A stretch of 64,000 nt of DNA from Glebionis coronaria. Its lineage: Eukaryota > Streptophyta > Magnoliopsida > Asterales > Asteraceae. A model generated the notes under the pieces. That model was not told the DNA's origin, searched no databases, and worked only from the letters and a program-made list of their open reading frames with translations. This document shows, one piece after another, positions 1-13,310 of this stretch. The DNA lies in NCBI GenBank assembly GCA_025667525.1, contig CM046878.1, forward strand, positions 396,432,974 to 396,496,973, in the 5' to 3' direction. Both the position numbers and the translations under genes were made by a program. How positions within the stretch are numbered: the first letter of the stretch is position 1; the number at the start of each line of letters is the position of its first letter.

Positions 1-1116
1 TAGTTTGATTGTGATTTTATGATTTTGAGTGTGATATTACTAAGTATGAATTTTACTCAAGTTTATTATTGATGAACGCGCCTTATTTGATAGGTTGCGG
101 TTTTTGTGTTTAACGGGCATCAACTATCGTCGAAGATCGTCATACTACTGCTATTACTTCAGGTGAGTCTATAGCCTCGCTTTCTACTTGTTTTAATGAT
201 TTTAAAACCCGTGAGGGGGATACATGATATTTGAAGTAAAATGAACACATGTCATAAGTAATTGTTGGACCCGATGTTGCCTTTGATGAAATGAATTGTT
301 TAAGTACCTAATTGCATAAGACCCTAAATTCATGAGCCGTTAACTATCTTCTGACTTGATGTTGCGAGTTGGGAATAGCCGCTTATTCTAATAATAGTAC
401 TATTGGGCTGACAACCCTATCTGAGACAAGGGCTTTACGCTGAGTAACCCGCTGGGAAGGATAATTTTACGTGAATGAGAATTGGTATTTTTGCAGTTAA
501 TACCCTAGTAGGGGCACTGGTAATTTTTCTAGTCATGCTGGCATTTGGCGTGGGTGACTAAGTTAAGGGGTCGGTGTCATGAGCTTAATACAATTCAATA
601 GCTACTGCTATAATATGATATACCTGATTGATAGACTGTATGGACACAATTCTATTAAACAATTGTGAATCATTTTTACGATGTGTTCAATTATGTTTTG
701 TAAAACCTATAGACTTGCTCAACCTTTGCGTTGATGATTTTAAGCATGTATTTCAGGTACTTGAAGTTGTTGATTTGCGGAGCTTGATGGAGAAGGATTG
801 CGGAATTGCTTCTGTAGTAATTTGGTCTAAAACAGTTTTGCTTTCCCTATTGTCATAAACATACAGTAAATGGTCAAGTATTTTGGTAAGAGGTTTGTTG
901 TTTTGATTAAGATCCTAGGGGAACCTGTACGCTACTCTGATATATTTTTAACTGATTTTACTTAGGATTGAAGGTTTTAGACATTGATTTAAATTATTTC
1001 CGTATTTATTCTTAATAATACTGTTTTTGGGTCATTTAAAAAGTTGTGAAATGAAGTTTGTGAATAACACCCAATTGTGTATTTTCCGCTGCGCAATGTA
1101 AATTGGGGGTGTTTAA
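1..1116 (+). repeat. 5' LTR of element A (3' portion only)
   Basis: It is collinear with 20456-21568. Both copies end in GGGGGTGTT followed by A/T bases rather than the usual TTACA, so the exact last base is uncertain by 2-3 nt. Confidence 0.85.
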
Positions 1117-1119
1117 GAT

Positions 1120-1132
1120 TGGTAACCAGAGC
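1120..1132 (+). other. Primer-binding site of element A (degenerate)
   Basis: TGGTAACCAGAGC lies four bases after the LTR. It differs from the tRNA-iMet site TGGTATCAGAGC by one inserted base and one substitution. Confidence 0.6.
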
Positions 1133-1545
1133 TTTTTAGTTATAGCGAATTAGGTCGATTTTTGAAAATGTCCTAAACTATAACTTTGGTATCGAAAGTA
1201 TTTATAAAAGCAACGCAACTTCTATGCAAGGCTCCGGTAAGATTATTTATTTTGTTATGCTTTGTTATTATAGATGTATCTCTTATAATTGTTGTGAATT
1301 CTTGAGTATTTATTAAGTAAATACTGCAATGAGGTATTGGTATTAATGAAAGGACGTGGAGTGCTTTCACCATAATTTCATCATAATTTCATTTTTTATG
1401 AATATTGTATAATTATCATTTGCATTGCATCGCATACATATATATTTGGCATACGTACCTTATTTTCATTTGCATGATTATGCATTGCATATATATTTTT
1501 GAATAATGACCTTATGTACTTTTGAATTTTCTGTGATTTCAGAAA

Positions 1546-2058
1546 ATGTCTGACATACCATATTACGTCAAGAATGGGGGATTTGCTATAGGTTAATGGA
1601 GTTTGCAGAATCAGTATGTAGGTGATCATAAGATTTCAGGTGGATGGTTAGATTACGAGGATGATACGGATGATAAGAAAAATGTTGTAGAAACTGATAG
1701 TGATAATTATATGAGTGAGAGTGAGGTTGGAAGAACTGAGGTTAGAACTGAAGTGAGGAGTTATGGAACTGATTTTGAGAAGTATCAGAAAGAGATAGAT
1801 AGGCTTCGCATGTTAAGTGAATATGTAGCTCATCTTGGGTCATATCTTGAGCCACATTGGAAGTTTCAGGATAGTGAGGTGTATGCTAATTCTCATTATA
1901 TGATAGATCCATCGTGTCAAGGAGGGATTTTGAAGTATGGATTTAGGAATCCACCATGTTTAGATCCAAAAGGGAGGTGCTGCAAGTTAGGACCAGTTGA
2001 AGATGAAGTAGGGACAAGCCAAGTTGGAGAAAGTGATGGACCACATCCTATGGAGTGA
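1546..2058 (+). pseudogene. Unrecognised ORF in the gag position of element A
   Basis: An ATG at 1546 opens a frame that meets TAA at 1594 and then stays open for about 150 codons to 2058. The product is acidic near its start (LDYEDDTDDKK), then has a charged, probably helical stretch (EKYQKEIDRLRMLSEY), then a Pro/Cys/Gly-containing end (NPPCLDPKGRCC). I see no retroviral Gag core and no CCHC zinc knuckle and cannot name a family. The ATG follows CTGTGATTTCAG, which resembles a splice acceptor. The position is where gag should begin, so it may be a diverged gag or an acquired sequence. The long open frame in an otherwise stop-rich element is notable. Confidence 0.4.
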
Positions 2059-2438
2059 TGTAGTAATGGATCTTTGTTGTATTTCAGTTTATGTATTATT
2101 GTGTTGTATTTGGATTATTTAGATGTTGTGAGGTAGTATTGTGATGGATTATTATTATTGTTGTTGTTTAGGATGGTAAGGGTAAGTGACATTAGTGACA
2201 AGGTTTTGTTGCAATTTTCTCGGATTTATGGATGAAATCTACTATTACCCTTTAGTATTTGATGTGTCTTTGTATCTTTTCTTTTGAGATGATTGTGGAA
2301 TTTAGGTAGTATTGTGTTGGTGGTGTATGCAGTATTCATGTTATATCTTGATGAAAAGATCCTATTCTTTCTATCTAGATGTGTATACTTGTCAAGTCTC
2401 TTTCGTATGTGATAACAATGGAAAGAGTTGAGTGAGAT

Positions 2439-2903
2439 ATGTTTATGTCATTAGCAGGGATTCCTGTGTCTGTGTGTATGACTGAGTATCTTGAAATATG
2501 TCTCCAAAGGTTGCTAACCATTAGGGTAGATTATATGATTGTGGGAATAGTTGTTAGATTGTTTGAAGCTGATAGTGCTGAGAGGAGACGAGATGCTACT
2601 GAGATTGAAAATCCTGCTGTTTTAGTTGAAGCTGTTGTTAAAACTGAAGATGTTGCTGAAACTGAAGATTTTGCTGAAACTGAAGATGCTGCTGAGACCG
2701 AAGATGCTGCTGAAACTGAAGATGCTGCTGAGATTGAAGATGCTGCTGTTCCAATTAGAGATGCTGCTGTTATTCTGCAAGATTTTAAAAGGATGTCTGT
2801 GTATTGGATTATTAGGAATGAGAAGAGATGCGGTGAAGAGTGCCGTACGAATATTGATGGTAATTGGAAAGGTGAAACTATATGGGTAAGTTCGAGTAAC
2901 TGA
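2439..2903 (+). CDS. Hypothetical ORF with acidic repeat, element A
   Basis: An ATG-initiated 154-codon frame with no recognised domain. Its centre (about residues 65-104) is a run of six to seven units of the type (A/V)AETED encoded by an 18-bp tandem repeat, which by itself keeps the frame open. The last 40 residues are Arg/Lys/Cys-containing. It could be a chance ORF created by repeat expansion, and nothing shows that it is expressed. Confidence 0.25.
   Translation: MFMSLAGIPVSVCMTEYLEICLQRLLTIRVDYMIVGIVVRLFEADSAERRRDATEIENPAVLVEAVVKTEDVAETEDFAETEDAAETEDAAETEDAAEIEDAAVPIRDAAVILQDFKRMSVYWIIRNEKRCGEECRTNIDGNWKGETIWVSSSN
2631..2749 (+). repeat. 18-bp tandem repeat, about 6.6 copies
   Basis: Units resemble GCTGCTGAAACTGAAGAT with a few substitutions. 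The repeat lies inside the hypothetical ORF at 2439-2903. Confidence 0.85.
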
Positions 2904-4079
2904 TGGATGTTTAATATATCGATAGTCAGTTGGGTTGTTCGACTAGACGAAAAGAGATGGTAATTTAAAGATTGATCCTGATTTGAAATTAACTGTGGAA
3001 GAAAAGGGTAAAGGATTGGTATTGTTGTGAATGACAATAAGGAATAGGAATTTATTTCCTCTAATAGAAGGTAATCTTAGAATTCGTGAGTCTAAGATAA
3101 GAAGAGATGGTATTCAAGCAGTTACTACAAATCGGGTAAGCAGAAGGAAGTATGATGTGTAGATCACATGTATTTTATACCACTTAAGTAATTAATTATT
3201 TACTTGATGTAAGTACGGTCTAGCTGGAGGTCGAGCTGCTGAAGGAATAACAAGGAATGTGGTATAAAAATTGGTATTTCTGTGGTAATGAAATGTGTTC
3301 ATTTCGGTAAAGGAGATTGAATAAAGGGATAATGGAAAATCAATATGAAGGGAATGTTACTGCTATTACAGCCTATATTTTGGAAATGCTGATAAGATTT
3401 GAGATTTAGATGTAGTAAATTGTATATTCTTATCTGGTAATCATTGAGTTAGAAGTTTTTTTGAAATTCTGAAAGTGTTATTGATGGTGTATTAAATTCT
3501 GAAGGTGTTATTGAGGATATATTGAGATTTGAAGATGTTAGATTTTAGCAGAACTGAGGACGAGAAATCAACGAGAATTTGCGATTGGTTGAAATGAGAA
3601 ATTCACCGACAGAAGAATAATATATATATATGTATATATTAAGGAAATATTTTCTAAGTTTATGGAATTAAGAAGTATAGCGCAATTAACCGAACTAGAG
3701 TTGTGAGAAAGTTAACCGGGATAAGGATGAATATCATAGGATATGATAAATAAAGGTGGAAAGAATTAAATTGTAATGTTGTTAAACATTGGGTACTGAT
3801 TTCAGGAAGTAATCAGTGGAATTTCTATTTGAAGATTTTATTGGTCAATGAGGAGAAGGTATGTAGTAGGGAAACTACAATAAGTCCAATTTTCTGTGCG
3901 CTTTACCAGTAGTAGTCGGAAAAGAATGAGAAGATGAGTTAGTACTTGAGGATACTATGTGATTGTTCTGCGGAATCGTAGAGTTCACTGTCGTCATGGG
4001 AAAAAGGAAGCTTTGTGTTAGCTTGGTGATGGGAGTTATGTAATCTGATTGTATATTTTATTATATGGCATTGTCAGGA

Positions 4080-4910
4080 AGTTGAGGATGGTAATATGTT
4101 TGAATGTAAGGATTGGCAGATGAGACAATAAGGATAATCTGATTTGACTGGAAGGGTAAGTCATCAAGTAAGTAATAATGGAACTAAGGATAGAAGCTGG
4201 ATGTTTTATGAATGAGATGATTGCTGTAAGGTTGAACAAACTGAGCACCAGATTTCGGTGTCTATTATTGATTGTGAATGTTTAGTGTGATGAAAAGATG
4301 ATTGAAGGAAAGAAAAGTATTCTCTAACAATTGGAAAATTATTATTATTAAAAAGGAATGGTGTGTAAAATTCTTTGGATAAGAATTTTAGTTGGAGTAA
4401 TATAGATGTTTTAGAATGTGCAATCTATGGCTGAAGTGATCGTGAAAATCTGACTAGATTGAAACGATTGAGGTTTTGTCGATACCGACGAAACCGACTG
4501 AAGCTTGTCAATTCCTTTGTGTAAGATCAGTATTATCGAAGGTTTATCGAGAGGTTTTCATTGATTGTTGAACCAAGGATAAAGCTGACAAAGAAGAACT
4601 TAATGTGTGAAATCCATTCATATATTTTAGTTGTGGTTGTGATATCTGATTTTGTAGTTGAGGAAGCTGTTTATGAAGGTTGAGGATAGATTGAAGTTCT
4701 GTGCCTATATAGTTAGTATTGGAGGAATCTGAAGGAATTATAGAGCTGCGATGATGATATTTGGATAATATCAAGTGGAAAGGAAAGCAATAGTAGTGTG
4801 TTGACTTGAATAAAGAAGTGTAACGGAATTTATATGATCATGAGATTGGACATTGTGGTATTTGTTTTAGGATTAAAAAGTATTACTTGTATGGAATCAA
4901 GTATGAAGAA
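4080..4910 (+). pseudogene. pol: Fossil reverse transcriptase / RNase H of element A
   Basis: Short stretches keep the order of a gypsy pol despite many stops. Around 4137-4180 the + strand reads SDLTGRVSHQVS, aligning with the RT motif DLRSGYHQ. At 4467-4565, IPTKPTEACQFLC aligns with the [19 protein letters not shown] connection. At 4839-4905, HEIGHCGICF followed by KKYYLYG aligns with the RNase H segment [21 protein letters not shown]. Sequence between these islands is unreadable. The assignment rests on collinear weak matches and should be tested by profile search. No integrase core was found downstream, though 6310-6430 faintly resembles a chromodomain tail. Confidence 0.5.
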
Positions 4911-6470
4911 AATAAGAATAAAAAGGACTCGTGTATAAATGCCATTCAGGGATTTTAAAGGAAGGAATTAAGGATTACTTAATGATGACGGGGAAGTAAT
5001 AATCGGTAAATTTTAGACGGGATATGTTATAGTTCTGTATTATGAAGTATGTTTCAGATTATGAAGGATAAGTGTGGATATTGTCACTATCAACTAGTGA
5101 GTATTTAGTAAAGAGGAGAAGGAAAAAGAGCTTATGAAATTTCTGAAGTAATTGAGAATTGACTCTTGAGTTTTGAGATAATTGGAATATTGGTAGAAAC
5201 AAGCAGAATGGATGGAATAGAAAGAACCTTAGAATTGAATTGATAAACTAATGGAAAAAGGAATATCAAAGAAAGAAGATCAACAGATTGTTGGAAATTT
5301 TGAAATAGAATGGTAATAGAAATGAGAAAGTTGAGATGTATGTTTTTGTGGGACAAAAACGGTTATTGTGATTATTTAATTTTTCTTCTATTAGATCAGA
5401 GAGTGTGTTAAGAATGCAAGGACCAGTGGTGAATGAATTGTTCAGATTAAAAAGAGAATTTAATTATTCTTAGAGTGTTGAGAGTGTCGCATGTAGTATT
5501 GAAGGGATTTTACAAATTGAAGTATTGATACAGAATGGTTGGAATAAAATATATTATGATATCAGGAAGTGATTTGACTATTATATATATTCAGATTTGA
5601 ATATATGAGGCTAACGGAGTTATTTAAACAGTAATATGATACGAGGAAGATGTAATAATGTACTATGGAAGGTACAGTAATTCAGTGATCTAGCAAGCAT
5701 TACACTCGGGACATAGAGATTCTTTGAATGAATGAAAGTGGAAAATGAGTATGGAAAGTATTTAAGTGACTGGTCAGAATTATGGATAATCTCATTGTAT
5801 TTAGTTTGAGTGTAACCTTAGGACATAGAGGCAGAGTAATTTTTGAATATTGGAAATCGCTGTGATAAAGTATGAGTATTGATTAAGGTTTGAAAATATT
5901 ATATGTGAACCAGAGATTGAGATTGACTTTTGAATATTAGAGATTTCTACAGAAAGTGTGAAGAATTGAGTTAAGAAGGAATATTGCGTATTTTCGGAAA
6001 GCAATGGACAGAGTGGAAGGATGAATTGAACGATGGTAATTGAAATTGGTATCAATCACATCAACATATAATAGAAACTTGGGATGATGATATCTAAATA
6101 TTTTACTATGAGGACTAATGGAAACTAGTGAAGATGGGCCTTATGCGATGATAATCATCATATCAGTAGTTAAGAGGTGTAATTTGAGAACATACATAGT
6201 TGTGGATTAAGTTATCAGAGTATTGGGGAAGGAATGAAACTGAGAAAGTGATGCAGAAGAAGTATGAATGATGAAGGAATATTAGCATAATAGAAGGTGA
6301 AATAGAAAGTTGAAGTGTAGAATAGTTGTGGATATGGTGATATCATAAGAATTGGGTTGGACTGGTGTGAAGGACGTGAGTATCTCTTGAGAATAAGAGG
6401 TCACGTTGACTATAGAAGTGAGGAAGTGCGAGTGTGAGGCGGGGTGAGCGCCGGGACGTCGCTCTCTTTT

Positions 6471-6482
6471 AGGAGGGTAGGA
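6471..6482 (+). other. Polypurine tract of element A
   Basis: AGGAGGGTAGGA abuts the TGTAACAACCC start of the 3' LTR, the expected position for a plus-strand primer. Confidence 0.75.
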
Positions 6483-7211
6483 TGTAACAACCCAAAACCG
6501 TGGTCATTATTTAATTATATTTTTACGTATATTTTTGAAACTTTTGACGAGGTTGATTATTATGACGATTGGTGATTTGATTTGGATGATGTTGAAATTT
6601 TATTTTTACATTTTGACGAGTTGCGAGGATTATTAGTGATGACGATATCGACGGATGCCCGAGAAATTTTACATTTTATTTTAAACATGTCGATGTTTAA
6701 TATTTTGACGTTTTATTTTAATGTCGTATTATGTCGTGCCGAGACTATATAATATCATATTTTGTGTGCGTTTTAAGTTTTGAGAAGCATTTTTATGAAA
6801 CCCGAGACCCGTAAAAATTTTCAAAACTGACTAATAGTCATTTCCTGCTTTTTAACAAAGTATTTGCACTTTGGTCCAAAAGAATCACAATTGGCAAAAA
6901 CTACCCTAAACTTTCCTCATATAAAATGGAAAATTAAACACTAAAAAAACATACACAACCACTCACCAAAATTCTTCTCTCTCCCCTCTCTCCTCCCTCT
7001 CTTTTCTGTCAACCACCAAGCACGAAACACCCCTTGATTTTTCAATTTCTGGTTTGATTCAACAAAAACTAATCAAAGACCCATTCCTATCTTTTGATTC
7101 TCTATCCATTGGTATGAAATTTAGCTAATGCATGAACATTTTTATAAAACCTATTTTTGGATGAAAATCATGTTGTTTGATCTTATATTGTTGTTGTAGT
7201 AGGTGTTTATG

Positions 7212-7333
<122 letters not shown>

Positions 7334-7888
7334 TTTATGATTATATGTTAATATTTTTGAGTTGGGTTTTTATGAATTAATCATCTAGGATGATTTAGTA
7401 TGTTGTGATATGAACTAGTAGTGTAAGAATGATTATAGTGGTAAAAATGGGGTTAAATGTGGTGAAAAATTAATTTTGAGTGATTTTTAAATATATATTT
7501 TATAGCAGATTATTAAATTTAATTTTCTGAAAATATGAGTTTAAGTTTGAGATGAACTAATTAGATATTATTGTAGAGGATGTTTTTATCTTCGTTTTGG
7601 TATAAGGTAGGACTTGTAGATCCAAACGAGCAAAAAGTTACGTTAGTTTGATTATTTCGTGTACCGGGAGACGAGTATCGTCACAATATATAATTGTTGT
7701 CGATATTTGGATCGAATCTCGGGGACTATAAAATGGATTTTTAAATATGTCATGGACTGATTTTGAAGGTTAAGTATGAGGATATCGAGTTATTTTCAAA
7801 GTTGAGTGTCGGTTTCATAAACAAAGAAAAATAAATGTGTTAAAAGACTATAAGAGTTGTTGACGTAAAACTGTCCGGTTTTTGTAGT

Positions 7889-7893
7889 TCAAA
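7889..7893. other. Target-site duplication of element B, left copy
   Basis: TCAAA, repeated at 20222-20226 immediately after the other end of element B. Confidence 0.9.
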
Positions 7894-10800
7894 TGTAACA
7901 CCCCCAAATTTATACAACTTAGTACAGCGGAAGACTAGTTGGTGTTACGGGATAGCACATTACTCACATCATAGACAACGCATAAAAATTGCGTCGTTTA
8001 ATAATCAATCATTTCCATTCATAATATCAAAGTTACATCGGTCCCAAGTCATTATATTTCATACAAAGTTTTACAAAGTATTTGAATGGAAAAATATAGT
8101 TTAGGTGCGGGCCATGAATCCTTGTTGTCTTCCCGAGAATTACCTTCAAGTACCTGAGATAAAACATGTTAAAAGAAAAGGTCAGCGATAACGCCGAGTG
8201 AATTCATAGAGTTTAATAAATTCCATCAATATAATATCAGTATAAAAGTATTACTGAAAATCATTTTGTACAAATCGTTTTGATAGGCCATAAAATAGCC
8301 AAAATCATTTTATACAAATCCTTAGCGAAAATCATAATATAGGCATTTGCCTTAAAAATCATTATACGAGCCAATGTCGTAAAAATATCATACAATACGT
8401 CTTATGACGTTGTATAAAGTCAAATAAAAACCGTTATATGAATATGGTTATGAAAACCAAAATACAATCATAATATCAATAGTATGACCCTGTATTGCTA
8501 GTCAGGCAATACATCGTAATTCGGAGCGTCTATTATTATTTTGTTAATTCGGTTTATTATAAGCCGCATGACATTGTTACCTTACTAAACCAACAACGGG
8601 TAGCTAACCCGATACCAATTTTGCCCATGTAAAGTAGCGTGTCGTCACAAAGGTCACGCTATTGAAATCTTCTCATACATAAATTCGCTTACCAATCAAT
8701 GTGGCACGACGGGGATCAACCGTCAAGGCGCGAACTGGGGTGATCGTCCCCAAATAGTACTATTAAATGCATAAGCGTCTACCAACTCCCGGTAGTTCAC
8801 AATTCATGCTAATGGGACTTTTAGTGACATAACCTAACTTTAATAATCCATTTAATTTCATCTATCGGGTCCATTAATCATTTATCGGGTCATACAATCG
8901 GGTCATTCAATCATTCGGGTCCAAAATCAATAAACAAACAATCGGGACAAATGGTGTCCAAACTTTTATAAAAACTAACATGTTATCTCCCTCGCGGGTT
9001 TATAAAGCATTTATAAAACATTTAAAAGAGTGCGAGGCTATGAACTCACGTTGATGTGGGAAGGCGGGTTATCGGCAACTCGGACGTACGGTACGTGCTT
9101 CAATCACGGAAACCTATATAAATAATAATCGGTCTTAGACGTTTGTCCAATGACTTTATAAAAATATCAATTATGTATACATATGATGATTATATATATA
9201 TATATGATGATCAAGTGGGTTTACATATTCTCGTTTACTCATTTTAGAGTTATGTGTTGATAACTTTTATACTAGTTTTCTCCTTTTACCTATTTACGTG
9301 TTTTTAAGTCCAATAACTTATTACAAGTTCTTTTAACTTGTTTTAATCCATTTTATACCTATATTATCAGTATATACACTTTACAAGTTGGGCCTAAATG
9401 GGTTAAGCCCAATAAGTTCTTTTTACAAGTTTATATCTTATTTAGTCCAATTATTAGTCCAAGTATTAGTCCAATATGTTTACTTAGCTCGTTAATGTCC
9501 GTATGCCCTAAAGTTCGGGTTTTATCGGTTTTTACTTGTTATACATGTCTATATATCAGTATATAAGTTTTATAAAGTTTTCATTAGACGGGTCCAACCA
9601 TCTAAGTTTTATTTAACAAAAACGTTAATTTTACGGCAATAGCCGAAAAAGTCGTAAAAATCATATTTATAGTTTTATAACTTATAAAACTTAACAAGTT
9701 TCCATTTTTATCATTTATACACTTATTACACCTTTTATATATTTATATAAATAATTTTTATAAGTTAGTGGGTTTTTATTTTACATTTTATATATTAAAA
9801 TGTGAGTGCTTATATAATAGTATTATTCTTTAATTTCCAAAAATCTGATTTTTAACTTCATCTTCACCAAAACTGCCATATCTTGAGTTCTACATGGAGA
9901 TAGAAGCTCAAATTTTTATCACATAAACTAAATGATATGTGCTACATTTAACTCTTCTATAGCTACTGTTGAATCATTCTTTAAGTATTTTCTAAAAATC
10001 GTCCAAAACAGTAACTTCAGATTTATACCCTAAACTTGTTTTGATCATATCTCACTCATTATTTTGATTCCATTGCATGGCCAACTCTCACATGTGTACA
10101 AGACCCATAGCTTACTGTAAATGGATCCTACTTCATTATTTCATCAGTTCATAACATGTTTACTTACTGTTTTATACAGCCATGTAAATTAATCAAGATT
10201 TTAACCTTGTTTCATATGGTTTTTCACCTTTTTAATCATGTTTATCAACAACAAATCCCCACATAACATTTTTATCATCTTATAATCATCATAAATATAT
10301 ACAATAGGAAATAAAATACATGTTTACATAATCAAAATAACAAGAAGTTGAGGAGGACAATCTTTATACCACCAACTTGATGTAGGTTATGAGTTTGGCA
10401 TAGTTTTTTATGGAGAAACTTGTGCTTATCCAACACCATCTTCAAGAACTCCAATCTTCATCAACTCCTTGTGGAAAATCAGCCCTAAGACATCATAAAA
10501 ACTCCTCCATGGATGTTATAACTTGCACCAATCTTCATCTTTTTGAAAGGAGATTAACATATATTAATTATAACATATGTTTATGGTTAAACTTTGATCA
10601 ATGATGGTGTTTTTGTGGAGTATTTGGGACGGCAAGATGAGAGAAGATGAGAGAGTTTGTGGTTTTGCATGGAGTAAAAATGAGTTAGTTGTTTTGGTGG
10701 AGTGGTTTTGATGTGCTTGGTAGCTTAGTTCATAAGCTTAGAACAAGTGTTATTCATTTTGTTTAAGGCTTGACACCTAAGGGTGTTAAGTCATGGTTTG

Positions 10801-11351
10801 GCCGCCCCATGTTAGTAGGGTGGGGCAAGTGTAAACTTGTCTCATCCCACTAATTTACGGGTATTCATCGATTCTAGTTTCCTCGATTTGCGTGCCCTCG
10901 GGTCGTTTTACGAAAAACGTTTTTATAAATTATGAATCAACGTCACAAAACGAATCCAATAAAAATTGTTTCATCAAAAACGGAGTTCGAAAACGTAAAT
11001 ACGTAATCCTAAGGTTTCCGGTTTAGTCGTAAAGGACGTTAAAATAAAATCGTAAGTCCTAATCTCTTCTCGTAAATTTGTGAGTTTATGAACCAACACA
11101 AATTTAAAACTCCAAAATAATATTCACGGATAAATTTATTTTCTGAAATGTCGGACTGTCGCCAAAGACGGTGTATGTAAACGTAAGCACGTAACGTTGA
11201 ATCCTCCGGTTTAGACGTAGTCGATGCTACTCCAAGACGTAAATCCAAATTTCTTCCCAAAAATATGTGAGTTCATATTGTAACATTAAAATAATGTTTT
11301 TAAATAATATTCAAGAATAAAATATCAATCGTAAATTGACGGATTGTCACA
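7894..11351 (-). repeat. 3' LTR of element B
   Basis: 3458 bp. On + it begins TGTAACACCCCC and ends GGATTGTCACA; read on -, it starts TGTGACAATCC and ends GGGTGTTACA. Short ORFs inside it occur identically in the other LTR and have no recognisable product. Confidence 0.93.
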
Positions 11352-11352
11352 G

Positions 11353-11369
11353 CATTTACCCCTAAACAG
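11353..11369 (-). other. Polypurine tract of element B
   Basis: On - it reads CTGTTTAGGGGTAAATG, one base before the 3' LTR. The same 17 bases recur at 13294-13310. Confidence 0.6.
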
Positions 11370-12211
11370 GATCTTTGTCCTCAAAGATCATCTTACCTTA
11401 CTACTCGCTTGTTATAGAGTTAAAGCCATGTGGCTATTTCCTCCACACTCGGTCTTTTCTCACAAGTGTAATCCATTATAATACGCGAGTTTCATCAAAC
11501 ATAACTACGGGAATAAGATCAGGCTACATGTTGACTTACTTTCTCTATCCATGATGTTCACGGGTTTTTGATGAATGCAACTTTTCGCCGATCTAAGCTT
11601 TGCTAAGAACAATCAGATTTTTACTTGATAGATATTTCATCAAGTTCGATTTACGAAACATAATTTACGCAGTCTTTGAAGTCCTAGGGTAGATCCAGCT
11701 TATATGCCTTTCAATCCCAACTTTTTACATCATTTCAATGGTCCCATACAACGGGGACTTATATCCCATGATTTGTCAGATCATGAATTCATTTTTCCAA
11801 GGTTAAAAATTGTGGCATAACTTCGCTACCCATTTGGCACTTCAAGATCTACATTTCATATTCACATAACCTCTTGCCCACTACCGGCAGTCAATAATCA
11901 AATCCCTATTTCAACAATCATTTCAGATTTCGCGGGTCGGGTATTTTGCAAGGATAGGTTCGCCATCATAGGAAACCTTAAACCTAAAAGACATGTCCAA
12001 CTCACAATGGGTGTATGTCGGGTGTCTTCATCTCAACTCTTGCTTACGGATGCTCTAAGATTTAGATCCTAACAAGATTCGATCTCAGTCCTAATACGAT
12101 GATTATCAATGGTAATCTCTCCAAAGGAAAACGATTATACGGTCTATTACCAAAGGTCAATCATTCAAACATAAAACAACACTTATAGTATTTTGTATCG
12201 TTACTTTACCT

Positions 12212-12430
12212 CGTCCCTTCGATTTGGGGTGGTACATAGTATTCTCATCAAGATTCGTCCACAATGACTTCTGAGCAAATCTCAAGAAATTTGATGCGAA
12301 TCAAGGATCTTGATAGAGATGATCGATACGACACACCATGTTTACACAACTCTTTTGCATTTATCATTAGCGGGAATGATATTAGCAGATTTGGTCAGTC
12401 TGTCGACGATGACCCAAATCGAATCAAATT
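12212..12430 (-). pseudogene. pol: Fossil integrase core of element B
   Basis: Read on -, WVIVDRLTKSANIIPA matches the chromovirus integrase core around WVIVDRLTKSAHFLP. Further on, the peptide beginning HGVS aligns with the HG-P-SIISDRDPRFTS region, and TMYHPKSKG with STAYHPQTDGQSE. The matches are in order but in more than one frame and with stops, and the catalytic SDRD motif has eroded. The distance of about 0.9 kb to the 3' LTR suits a gypsy integrase. I could not identify gag, protease or RT in the rest of the internal region (12431-16749), which has no other gene I can support. Confidence 0.72.
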
Positions 12431-13293
12431 CAGATGATGACCTTTGCAATAACTAGACGTTTACTAATGTATGAGGCGATGTATGCCTTCATAATTGCCA
12501 TCAGTACATCTTCTTCAGACAAAGATACTTTTAGTCATAAATGACATAAATAGAATACTTATACTTACAAATTCCAACATAACTATATCTCACAATCTCC
12601 ATATTTAGGCAACCATAAGTGGTCTGTTATACATTTAATGCTATTGGCTTCTCAATCCTGATGGTTCACATTAGCCACGAACCCCTTTTATTTATATATT
12701 ATCCTTCTTATAAACATCGGCTATATTTTAAAATGTTCGGCAATTTATTTTGCATCTTCATTATTAAGGAACATGTCCTAACTGGTTCTTTATCTTTTCT
12801 ACATAATGCGTCGGTATTTATATTCACTTCTCATGATGTTATAATCATCATGTCCATAATTCACTCAGGTATTCTTTCTATATTATGCGTCAGTAATTAC
12901 GTTCACCTTTCTTCATATTTTCTAAGTTTTAGTTTCTTCTCATCTATTATTTTTATCCGTTTTACTCAATCCGTCGTCTAAAGCGTCGATAATTATTATA
13001 ATTAATTAAATAATTATTAGTTAATTTTTATGAAGCGTAAACGTAAAAGTTTTAAATTTCTTAGTTCGACCAATTATATAAAATGTTCAAAAATAATTTG
13101 AATTTAATTAACAAGATTTTTGTTGATTTATCGAAAATATTTAATAAAATTCGTAAATGTTCGAAAAAACTTTGTTTATACTTTGGTCAAAGTCTTCTTA
13201 GTTTGAAAAGCAAAAATTGTCGTTTCAAAGTTTAAGTCATGGTTTAAATGGTTTTACTCAATCCTTCTTAAATTATCTTGAGGTATACACAAA

Positions 13294-13310
13294 CATTTAC
13301 CCCTAAACAG
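13294..13310 (-). other. Second copy of the element B polypurine tract
   Basis: The 17 bases are identical to the tract at 11353-11369. This copy is internal, about 1.9 kb from the 3' LTR and upstream of the integrase relic. It could be a central priming site or a leftover duplication. Confidence 0.45.

Noticed and set aside
10410..10604. Short frame repeated at 19259-19474
   Set aside because: Identical copies simply reflect the two LTRs of element B; no recognisable product.
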